Source: Planctomycetota bacterium (GTDB taxonomy: Bacteria > Planctomycetota > Planctomycetia > Planctomycetales > Planctomycetaceae). From it: 6,302 nt of DNA. Of this stretch, positions 1 to 5,707 are shown in pieces; position 1 is the first letter of the stretch, and each line of letters begins with the position of its first letter. Under the pieces are notes generated by a model, which saw only the letters and a list, made by a program, of their open reading frames with translations, ran no database searches and was not told the origin of the DNA. The position numbers were made by a program, and so were the translations under genes. The stretch spans positions 1 to 6,302 of the forward strand of contig JAADHY010000439.1 of the NCBI GenBank assembly GCA_013151585.1, in the 5' to 3' direction.

Positions 1-607
1 CACCCTGGATATACCACGGGTAGTGCTGGTGCGGAGCGGAATGGACGGCCCGACGGGCGTGAATCAATGCCGGGCTCGGCGTGTCGTAGTAGAGGTAGAT
101 CAGCGCGATCTCCAGAGAGACGAGCCAGTCTGAGTCCAACTGCCGAGCCTTATCGAAGCAGTGCTGGTCGACGCTTTGTTTGCCCGCCACCATCAACTCA
201 CCGCGCACGATCCAGCGGTAGGCCGATTGGCCGCTTTGTTGAAGCGCTCCGTCGCTCAACGCGTGCGCCTGGGCCAGCTCGCCGATGCGGCAGAAGGCTT
301 GAGCCCGTCCCGCCATCAAGTCCCCGTTGCCCGGGAACAGCTCCAACGCTTTTCGGCTCCATAGTTCGGCCTCTTCCGGCTCGTCCAAATGTATCAGCAT
401 CTGCACCTGGCCTAGCCAGCCGGCGACCAAAGACCGGTCGTCTTCCAGCGCGCGGGAATAGAACTTCAGAGCTTCTTCGTACAGTCCCCGGCGGCGGCTT
501 TGGTCCGCCCGTTGCATCCATTGCGGCTCGTCGGCAGAGATCGACTCAGAGCGGACCGAAGGCCGTTCCTCCTCCGCCCCAAACTCCAACTTATCAAACC
601 GCGGCAT
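1..607 (-). CDS. TPR-repeat protein, 3' end beyond the window
   Basis: The reading frame opens with ATG at 607-605 and stays open to the window edge, giving 202 residues with no stop. It starts MPRFDKLEFGAEEERPSVRS, an acidic, probably disordered head. From about residue 30 the protein is a run of helix-turn-helix repeats with TPR spacing: GLYEEALKFYSRALEDDRSL, then EPEEAELWSRKALELFPGN, IGELAQAHALSDGALQQSG, SVDQHCFDKARQLDSDW and TPSPALIHARRAVHSAP. These carry the usual small residue plus Ala/Leu pattern at TPR positions 8, 20 and 27. There is no signal peptide or membrane segment, so it is probably a cytoplasmic scaffold. The start has a weak purine-rich site (AAAGAG) 6 nt upstream. It lies 65 nt downstream of the S26-like gene on the same strand, so the two are probably cotranscribed. 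The TPR fold is well supported; the partner is unknown. Confidence 0.82.
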   Translation of the reverse strand, partial: MPRFDKLEFGAEEERPSVRSESISADEPQWMQRADQSRRRGLYEEALKFYSRALEDDRSLVAGWLGQVQMLIHLDEPEEAELWSRKALELFPGNGDLMAGRAQAFCRIGELAQAHALSDGALQQSGQSAYRWIVRGELMVAGKQSVDQHCFDKARQLDSDWLVSLEIALIYLYYDTPSPALIHARRAVHSAPHQHYPWYIQG

Positions 608-672
608 GCACCACTCTTTCTGTTCTTTTCGTCTTCGGCTTGGACTGATCGATCGAACCAGGCATACCGATC

Positions 673-1697
673 TCAGCGAACGATCCAGAACCGACTCAAC
701 GGCTGATGCCGAACCCAGACTTCTCCCAAGATGTTCCGGCGCTCGAGCAAGCTGATCGCTCGCCACACTTCCGTTTGTGCGACTTGCGAAGCGATTGGAT
801 CCGTGGAGGGCAAGACGGCATAGTGCCGAGGTGGCACCTGGAATTCCAACGATACCGGAAGCCGCGACGGGTTCAGTGGCAACCAGGGGCTCGGCTGCCC
901 ATCCACTTGCAGTTCCTTCCCGTTCCACCGAACGAACTGTCCCGGCCCGGCGATGATCCGATCGATTCGCATGCCTTGGATATCGTATACGCCGGCTCCT
1001 ACTCCTGTTCGCACTGTCACCCTAGTCGGTGGGATGCGATAGAGCACCACGTCACCCACAGCCGGGTCCGAAAACGCGTACGCCGAAGGATGATACAGAA
1101 TGACGTCCCCTTCGCGAAACGGCGGCGCATCCCACACGATTCGCTGTGGGATCACCAGGTGAGACACGGCCCAACCGGCCGGCCAATAAAAGACGATCCC
1201 AATGGCCAGCCAGCACAATAGGATCCACGCGATTCGAGGGACTCCTGGCTCGCTGTAGGAGAAAACAATATCGACGATGGACGACAAATGAGTGGTCAGC
1301 GCCAGCCCGAGCATGATGCTGCCGAAGATGGTTCCCCAAAACAGGGCTCCGACCAGCAAAAAAGCCAAATACAAGCTCAGAAACCAGAGCCCTCGACGAA
1401 CTTTGCCTACATAAAACTGAGTCCATCCGGGAATGAGCATCCGCAACAGAACGCCCGCAGGCGACTTTTCCGTTTGCAGGAGGCCGACCAACGTCTCCCA
1501 TCGCGCGACAATTTGTTGCCAGCGGTGAAAAAGGAACCTCGGGCGGCGCAAGACTCGCCGCCAGAACTTCGCGGTGCGGCTGGCCCGCGGCGGATGGACG
1601 TCGACCGCTGCGCCTCCGCTAGCCGTAACGTGGCCCCGCATCGCCCGCAAGCTTCGCTTCCGGGAATGTTCTCAAACTCGCAGCTCGGACACTGCAT
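673..1697 (-). CDS. Zinc-ribbon, multi-pass membrane, inactive signal peptidase-like (S26) protein, frameshifted
   Basis: Two frames make up this gene. The first opens with ATG at 1697 and encodes a zinc ribbon, MQCPSCEFENIPGSEACGRC (Cys 3, 6, 17, 20). The second continues as AVDVHPPRASRTAKFW from about 1608 to the stop at 673. Joining them needs one extra base near 1608-1614 and would give about 341 residues. The second part has a basic segment, then a PGWTQFYVGKVRRG turn (resembling the PGxGQxYxGxxxRG turn of small TM2-like proteins), then about three membrane helices (roughly plus-strand 1390-1160). A C-terminal S26-like domain follows: GDVILY, VGDVVLY, RIIAGPGQFV, VPPRHYAVL and ILGEVWVRHQPLSRFW match the order of signal peptidase I boxes. 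The catalytic Ser position is Trp (codon 1134-1132) and the catalytic Lys position is Asp (codon 963-961), so I infer no peptidase activity. If the shift is real, translation could restart at ATG 1641 without the zinc ribbon. Confidence 0.75.
1608..1614 (-). other. Apparent -1 base frameshift between zinc ribbon and membrane/S26 part
   Basis: On the minus strand the zinc-ribbon frame reads ...R-L-A-E-A and then degenerates (QRSTSIRRGP...). The frame that carries the rest of the protein resumes at GCG GTC GAC (A-V-D-V-H-P-P). Only two bases, CA, separate the last good codon of one frame from the first good codon of the other, so one base is missing relative to a continuous gene. The local sequence is GGAGGCGCAGCGGTC. 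It has no X XXY YYZ slippery heptamer, so programmed -1 slippage is not supported. A sequencing or assembly error, or a recent mutation, is more likely. Confidence 0.6.
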
Positions 1698-1980
1698 GGG
1701 CTCGCCTACCTGAGGGTTGTTCGCAGCACGGAGTTGAGTCCAAAACCTGGCGATTCATCGGAGTTCGCGGGCAAAGTGTGGCGATCTGGCTCACGGTCGC
1801 CCGGACAAAGCCCGCGAAAACATTTCTGTTCCGACCAGTTCGGCACGGCCGGCTAGTGCTTTTGAATTCAGAAAAGTCGGATCACGAGACGTTGTGGTGC
1901 AGGCGTCTCGCCCGCGAACAGCAGCCGAGACGGCTGCACCACAATCAGCTTCAACCTCAACGTTTCGCTGTGACGAAAGA
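1698..1980. other. Noncoding spacer between the Ycf46 operon and the S26-like gene
   Basis: This 283-nt stretch has no credible gene on either strand; open frames crossing it have no ribosome binding site and no recognisable product. It holds the palindrome at 1892-1944 and a small hairpin just after the DUF2997 stop (TTTCG with CGAAA, 6-nt loop, about 1960-1975). I see no strong -35/-10 pair for the downstream gene, although a promoter is expected somewhere between 1890 and 1700. Confidence 0.6.
1892..1944. repeat. 53-nt imperfect palindrome, REP-like
   Basis: The arms are 1892-1915 and 1921-1944, 24 nt each, with 21 of 24 positions pairing around the 5-nt loop GAACA. The outer 11 bp (TTGTGGTGCAG with CTGCACCACAA) and the inner 7 bp (CGTCTCG with CGAGACG) are perfect. 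The palindrome begins 36 nt beyond the stop of the DUF2997 gene in the direction of transcription. No T-run follows directly, so it is not a classic intrinsic terminator. It could still stabilise the mRNA 3' end or block read-through. The GACGGCTGCACCAC-type arms resemble dispersed intergenic palindromes that I recall from planctomycete genomes. Whether this one is repeated cannot be judged from the window. Confidence 0.65.
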
Positions 1981-2187
1981 CTAGCGCTGTTGCTGCACGT
2001 CGATGTGTCGCTCCGTGTGCGCCTCGGTTTCATAGTACTCGCTCGTCAATTCGCGCGACTCTTCGCGGCCGACGATCCGCGCCAACAATTCCGCCACGTC
2101 GAGACAGCGAGGCCCTTTGATCCCGATCGTACGCGCCTTGACCTTCCCGTCGGGACTGATCTCGATTTCGATTTCTTCTTTGGCCAC
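1981..2187 (-). CDS. DUF2997 family small protein
   Basis: This is a 68-residue protein. Its start, MAKEEIEIEISPDGKVKART, has the family's typical first beta hairpin (E-I-x-I-x-P-D-G-x-V). A Cys-Leu-Asp helix follows (GPRCLDVAELLARIVG), then a Glu/Thr-rich tail (SRELTSEYYETEAHTER), which also fits the family. I chose GTG at 2187: GAGGAGG lies 5 nt upstream and the protein then begins where the family begins. A TTG at 2205 in the same frame would overlap the previous gene and place that ribosome binding site inside the coding region. The gene starts 11 nt after the DUF1257 stop. DUF2997 proteins commonly sit beside DUF1257 and Ycf46-like ATPases; their function is unknown. The Cys in the G-x-x-C-L-D segment could bind metal or form a disulphide, but nothing in the sequence proves it. 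Confidence 0.85.
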   Translation of the reverse strand: MAKEEIEIEISPDGKVKARTIGIKGPRCLDVAELLARIVGREESRELTSEYYETEAHTERHIDVQQQR

Positions 2188-2192
2188 AGTCC

Positions 2193-2199
2193 CCTCCTC
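2193..2199 (-). promoter_or_regulatory. Ribosome binding site of DUF2997 gene, overlapping DUF1257 stop
   Basis: GAGGAGG on the minus strand begins with the last base of the TAG stop of the DUF1257 gene (2201-2199) and lies 5 nt before the GTG at 2187. This settles the start choice and suggests coupled translation of the two small proteins. Confidence 0.7.
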
Positions 2200-2666
2200 T
2201 ACCAATTACGTACTCGAATTCGGATTGTGCGGTCCTCGGTGACTTCTTCGTCAACGATCTTCATGTCGCGCTGTTTCAGTTCCGTCACCAATCGGTGATA
2301 CACGTATTGCTGAGTAACCCGGCCGATGAGCTCTTCGCCCATCCGTCGGAGCTCCTCCTTGGAATAGCCTTCGCCTTCCATGCACACTCTGAGTACGCCG
2401 CGAGCGTCCCGTGTGAATCGCGCTCGCACGCCCTCCCGTTCGACGACGATTTCCTGGTCTGTGCCCGCGGCATCGGGAAGAATCTCGCTGTCCTCGACTT
2501 CGATTTCCGCTTTGGTCGCGCCCCCGACGGAACTTCTTGCGTTGAGCTCCGATCCGGCGTGCTTCGCCACGGCATAGCCCATCGTCCCCACCGCCGCTGT
2601 GATCGCTGCTGTGATCATTGGCCAGTTGGCGACGATCACGGGTGCCAAAACGACTATCGTACTCAT
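2199..2666 (-). CDS. DUF1257 (Ycf35-like) protein
   Basis: This is a 155-residue protein starting at ATG 2666, with AGGAGG 8 nt upstream. The C-terminal half is the recognisable DUF1257 part. GYSKEELRRMGEELIGRVTQ is a helix, followed by the Q-x-Y-x-Y-H motif (residues 119-124), a charged helix, and two final strands: MKIVDEEVTEDRTIRI, then RVRNW with the typical terminal Arg-x-Trp. The middle (about 52-98) is beta-rich and acidic (EIEVEDSEILPD, EIVVEREGVRARFTRD). The N-terminus is unusually hydrophobic and Ala-rich (residues 4-33). Family members normally begin with a short strand and a helix ending LGY. Here ITAAVGTMGYAV may be the same helix, so I would not call it a membrane anchor without testing. 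It lies 72 nt after the ATPase gene and directly before DUF2997. Ycf35-like proteins co-occur with Ycf46; their function is not established. Confidence 0.82.
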   Translation of the reverse strand: MSTIVVLAPVIVANWPMITAAITAAVGTMGYAVAKHAGSELNARSSVGGATKAEIEVEDSEILPDAAGTDQEIVVEREGVRARFTRDARGVLRVCMEGEGYSKEELRRMGEELIGRVTQQYVYHRLVTELKQRDMKIVDEEVTEDRTIRIRVRNW

Positions 2667-2738
2667 TCTCCCGTCCTCCTCTGCATGCCTCGATAGGACC
2701 TCCGGAGGCGAATCCGGTTTGTCGGTCGGGCCGGTCGT

Positions 2739-4379
2739 TCAAAGCTCGATTTTCCGTCCCACTTCTTCGGGCTGCCGGACTTGTGTTCCCGTAGCAGGTC
2801 GCGCCCGCCCCATAGCCCAACTTCTCAGGCGGTTCATCTCCTCGCTCATCGTCTTCGACAGCGGAACCGTTTCTTGGAGGTTCCGCCGGATTGTTTCCGT
2901 GTCCAATTCGCTTTGGTTACTGAACGCATCGAACAGGGCCGAGATGATCGCTTCTTCGATCTCCGCGCCGCTGAATCCGTCGCTGAGTCGAGCCAGCGTT
3001 TCCAAATCAAAGCGGCTGGGATCACGGCCGCGTTTGGCCAAGTGGATGCGGAAGATCTCGATTCGTTCTGGCAACGTCGGCAGATCGACGAAAAAGATCT
3101 CGTCCAAACGACCTTTCCGCAACAGCTCCGGAGGCAAATGGCTGATATCGTTGGCCGTACAGATGACGAACACGGCCGATGTCTTCTCTGACAGCCACGT
3201 GAGCAGCGTGCCGAACACACGTGCGGACGTTCCTGCATCGCTGCCGGCCGATCCGGTCGCGCCGGCCAGGGCCTTGTCGATCTCGTCGATCCAGAGGATC
3301 GCCGGGGCAACGCTTTCGGCTGTTTGAATTGCCCGCCGAATGTTCTCCTCGCTCGATCCGACCAGACTACTGAACATGCGGCCGATATCGAACCGCAGCA
3401 GCGGCAGATTCCACAAACTCGCCACGGCTTTCGCGCACAAACTCTTACCGCAGCCTTGCACGCCCAGAAGCATCACGCCGCGAGGAGCCGGCAAGCCGAA
3501 TCGGCTCGCTCGCTCCGTGAAAGCCACTCGACGCTTCCGAAACCACTCTTTCAAATTGTCTAAACCGGCCACGTGTGAAAAGCTCTCGTTGGCTTCGTAA
3601 TACTCCAGCAATCCGCTTTTCTTGATGATCTGCTGCTTCTCGCTGAAGACGACGCTCACGTCGTCGGCATCCAGCTTCCCGTCGAGCACCAGTGTTTTCG
3701 CAAAAACGTTTTCGGCTTCTTTCAGCGTCAGGCCGCGAGCCGCATGCAGCAGCCGTTCCCGCGCTTCGGCGTCCAAATTGATGCGGATGTTCGGCCGATC
3801 CTTGACGTCTTCAATGATCCGGTCCAGCAACCGGTTGAAGTCTTCCGGCTGGGGCAGTCCGAACTCGATCACCGTAACGTCTTTGCTCAGCTCCGGAGCG
3901 ATTCGCATCATCGGAGCGACGACGACAAGCGATTTGTACGTGTCCCGCAAGTGGTACGCCACGTCGCGCAGCCGACGAACGACTGAGATGTTGCATCGAT
4001 TGTCGTCCATGAACGGATGGAAGTCCTTGAAAAGAAAAATCGCCGGGTCGACGTGCTCGATCACCGCATCGAGTGCGGCTAACGGGTCCGAGGTGTTCGT
4101 GCCGCCGGTTCGAGTGCGTTGTGGCTCGGCCCCGCTCTTGACGATCCCCTGGGTGATCGTCCAGATGAACAGCTTCTTTTCACGCTTTTCGGCGATCTGC
4201 CGCAAACAGCGCTCGACCCGCTCCTCTTCCCAGCTCACCACGTAGATGATCGGGTAACGGGCCCGGATAAGGACCTCCAGCTCGGCCTCGGGTAAAAGGC
4301 GTCGCGGAGCCGTCCGGCCACGACGGGCTTTCTGAGTCGCTTTCGCGACGCCTGTCGGTGTAACGGATCGCTCACTCAC
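2739..4379 (-). CDS. Ycf46-like AAA+ ATPase
   Basis: This is a 546-residue protein. After a basic, Thr-rich head comes the Ycf46-type N-terminal domain (LEVLIRARYPIIYVVSWEEE, about 34-52), an alpha/beta ATPase-like fold without a P-loop. The C-terminal AAA+ module has Walker A GVQGCGKS (306-313), Walker B ILWIDEID (361-368), sensor 1 Asn in CTAND (410), the arginine-finger region LRKGRLDE (Arg 421 and 424) and sensor 2 GFSGAEIEEA (468-477). All catalytic residues are present, so it should be an active hexameric ATPase. No FtsH protease or membrane segment is present, so it probably acts as a cytoplasmic remodelling factor. I chose GTG at 4379 because AAGGAG sits 8 nt upstream and it overlaps the previous stop by 8 nt. 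A GTG at 4406 would add nine residues and has no such site. Cyanobacterial and plastid Ycf46 are the best-known relatives; the substrate here is unknown. Confidence 0.92.
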   Translation of the reverse strand: MSERSVTPTGVAKATQKARRGRTAPRRLLPEAELEVLIRARYPIIYVVSWEEERVERCLRQIAEKREKKLFIWTITQGIVKSGAEPQRTRTGGTNTSDPLAALDAVIEHVDPAIFLFKDFHPFMDDNRCNISVVRRLRDVAYHLRDTYKSLVVVAPMMRIAPELSKDVTVIEFGLPQPEDFNRLLDRIIEDVKDRPNIRINLDAEARERLLHAARGLTLKEAENVFAKTLVLDGKLDADDVSVVFSEKQQIIKKSGLLEYYEANESFSHVAGLDNLKEWFRKRRVAFTERASRFGLPAPRGVMLLGVQGCGKSLCAKAVASLWNLPLLRFDIGRMFSSLVGSSEENIRRAIQTAESVAPAILWIDEIDKALAGATGSAGSDAGTSARVFGTLLTWLSEKTSAVFVICTANDISHLPPELLRKGRLDEIFFVDLPTLPERIEIFRIHLAKRGRDPSRFDLETLARLSDGFSGAEIEEAIISALFDAFSNQSELDTETIRRNLQETVPLSKTMSEEMNRLRSWAMGRARPATGTQVRQPEEVGRKIEL

Positions 4380-4683
4380 TTTCGTCGCTCCTTGATGGGG
4401 GAGCACTGCTCTGCCGTTTCGAGGCCATTGATCGGATGGCCTCGTGCGACCGGAAAGGCTCGCCGCATCCGGCCGGCGTTTGACTATCGCTCAAGCCACC
4501 GGCGTGTGGGCCGGTTTGCGGCGTCTGCTTAGCGATACGGTTCAGACGCCGGTCCAGGTCGGCATCGCGAAACGTCAGTTGGCTCAGCGCTTCCAACACC
4601 TCCCGCGACGTACCAAATAGAAACACTCGGCCGTCCGGCGCGATAGTGATCTCAGTCAATGAGGTTTCGTCTTCCCGTTCCAA
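4372..4683 (-). CDS. Small conserved-looking protein upstream of the AAA+ gene
   Basis: I do not recognise a named family for this 103-residue protein. It starts at TTG 4683; AGGCGGA lies 7 nt upstream, and an in-frame TGA shortly upstream excludes a longer form. The first 50 residues look folded. They comprise a beta hairpin, LTEITIAPDGRVFLFGTS, then a helix (REVLEALSQL) and a charged segment with RDADLDRRLNRIA. The rest is Ser/Pro/Gly-rich and probably disordered, with a lone Cys near residue 73. The hairpin E-I-T-I-A-P-D-G-R-V closely resembles the start of the DUF2997 protein in the same operon (E-I-E-I-S-P-D-G-K-V), suggesting a related mini-domain. The gene lies 26 nt after the radical SAM gene and its last 8 nt overlap the start of the AAA+ gene. 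A role with the ATPase is inferred from coupling only. Confidence 0.7.
   Translation of the reverse strand: MEREDETSLTEITIAPDGRVFLFGTSREVLEALSQLTFRDADLDRRLNRIAKQTPQTGPHAGGLSDSQTPAGCGEPFRSHEAIRSMASKRQSSAPPSRSDESE
4388..4393 (-). promoter_or_regulatory. Ribosome binding site of the AAA+ gene
   Basis: AAGGAG on the minus strand lies 8 nt before GTG 4379, inside the 3' end of the 103-residue gene. Together with the GTGAGTGA overlap of start and stop, it points to translational coupling and favours 4379 over the in-frame GTG at 4406. Confidence 0.65.
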
Positions 4684-4699
4684 CGCGAGTTCCGCCTGT

Positions 4700-4721
4700 T
4701 TGGATCACATTATTGGATCAC
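4700..4721. repeat. 9-bp direct repeat TTGGATCAC over the radical SAM stop
   Basis: TTGGATCAC occurs at 4700-4708 and again at 4713-4721, separated by ATTA. On the coding strand this reads GTGATCCAA-TAAT-GTGATCCAA, with the TAA stop of the radical SAM gene inside the spacer. It is probably a small tandem duplication with a 13-nt period. No regulatory role is shown. Confidence 0.5.
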
Positions 4722-5543
4722 GTTCAGACCATGCTCCCGAGCGATGCATCGAGCTCGCCCGCCCGCATCGGGCGGAAGCGGGGTCGCCAAAGGCTCGTAG
4801 TTCCTCGCTCTCCAGCAAGGTAAATAGCCGTCCCAGATGCTGAACTTCGTCTTCGGTAGGTTCTCGCGAAGCCAGCTCACGATCGGAAGGAAACAGCAAT
4901 CCCAGTGTCCCGGCAACAGCAGATGGCGAACGATCAGATTGGCCCGATCGCTTGCCAGTAGCAGGTTCCGAGTCACGATCGACGTGTAGCGAGTCGCCCC
5001 GGCCAATGACGACGCGCACTGGTCGTTGCCGAATTTGAAATCGGCCACGTAAATGTCGACGGCCCCCGCCAGCCAGTCGAACACATCCGGGACAAAATAG
5101 AAGTTGGATTTCCACACGATCGGCGGCAAGTCCTCACAGGACGCCATGACCTCCAAGATCGCGGGCAGATGGATGGTCGGCTCGCCGCCCACCCATTCCA
5201 CATAACGCGCTCCCTGGGACTGGCCCCAACGCACCGCCTCGGCGAAGAACTTCGGCGTCAAGAGCCGTCCGCGCGCTGCATCCACGGAGTTGTCTTCGGC
5301 GATGCAAAAAACACATCGCAGATTGCACCCCGACAGGTAGAACAGGTGCGACGGGACCAGCTCCAACTCCTCGCCCCACTCAACCCGATGCCGAAAGACT
5401 CGCGCCTGGCTGGAGGCTTTGCAAAACCCCCGAGCGGCCGCTGTTCGATCGGCCTCGCACCGTCGTTCGCAAAGTCTGCAACGGCCGGGCGCCTCCACGA
5501 CGGGCGCCAAAATTGGGCTGGTCGGGCTGGCCAAGCCGGACAT
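4710..5543 (-). CDS. Radical SAM protein, PflX/PflA-like
   Basis: This is a 277-residue protein. The radical SAM cluster motif is CNLRCVFC (Cys 73, 77, 80; C-x3-C-x2-C), which binds a 4Fe-4S cluster and S-adenosylmethionine. WVGGEPT (about 117-123) is the GGEP SAM-contact motif. Upstream, CRLCERRCEADR and GFC (Cys 22, 25, 29, 41) match the Cys-rich head typical of COG1313 (PflX, related to pyruvate formate-lyase activases). VDIYVADFKFGND and VRHLLLPGH further down also fit that group. The substrate is unknown; no glycyl-radical enzyme is visible nearby. I chose ATG 5543 because GGAG lies 6 nt upstream; ATG 5555 is the alternative. The open frame continues to 5909, but that part has no family features and contains intergenic-type GC-rich sequence. 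The gene is followed after 26 nt by the small gene leading into the AAA+ operon, which suggests a shared transcript. Confidence 0.88.
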   Translation of the reverse strand: MSGLASPTSPILAPVVEAPGRCRLCERRCEADRTAAARGFCKASSQARVFRHRVEWGEELELVPSHLFYLSGCNLRCVFCIAEDNSVDAARGRLLTPKFFAEAVRWGQSQGARYVEWVGGEPTIHLPAILEVMASCEDLPPIVWKSNFYFVPDVFDWLAGAVDIYVADFKFGNDQCASSLAGATRYTSIVTRNLLLASDRANLIVRHLLLPGHWDCCFLPIVSWLRENLPKTKFSIWDGYLPCWRARNYEPLATPLPPDAGGRARCIAREHGLNVIQ

Positions 5544-5673
5544 CTTTTTCTCCATGGCGTCTGGTGGGACAAGCTCCGTCGTCGCTGCGAGGTGTCCGAG
5601 CAGAATGGCGGCCACGAAACAAGGAACGGAGCTCGCTCTCCGAACCAGCAAGCGGTTCGGAGCCACTCCGGCG

Positions 5674-5691
5674 ATCATATCCAGTGTACAC
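5674..5691 (-). promoter_or_regulatory. Possible -10 box beside a GTGTACAC palindrome
   Basis: On the minus strand TATGAT (5679-5674, one mismatch to TATAAT) is preceded four bases earlier by the perfect palindrome GTGTACAC (5691-5684), itself the core of the imperfect 14-mer CCGGTGTACACTGG. It lies about 130 nt before the radical SAM start. No good -35 box stands at 16-18 nt, so a regulator-assisted promoter with the palindrome as operator is possible but unproven. Confidence 0.22.
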
Positions 5692-5707
5692 CGGCCAACG
5701 GCCATCA

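Noticed and set aside
67..648. Long plus-strand open frame with 193 codons
   Set aside because: It lies opposite the TPR gene, is Arg/Pro/Ser-rich, has no ribosome binding site and no family features. The minus-strand frame reads as a clean repeat protein.
2663..2686. Seven-codon leader ORF (MQRRTGE) whose TGA overlaps the ATG of the DUF1257 gene
   Set aside because: Its two AGG codons are simply the ribosome binding site of the DUF1257 gene, and it has no convincing site of its own.
2699..2708. Palindrome CCTCCGGAGG between the ATPase and DUF1257 genes
   Set aside because: A 10-bp palindrome with no loop cannot form a useful hairpin and no T-run follows. It is weak evidence for a terminator or operator.
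2599..3327. Plus-strand open frame of 242 codons opposite the AAA+ gene
   Set aside because: It is a shadow of the ATPase coding region: Ser/Arg-rich composition and no family features, against a full set of AAA+ motifs on the minus strand.
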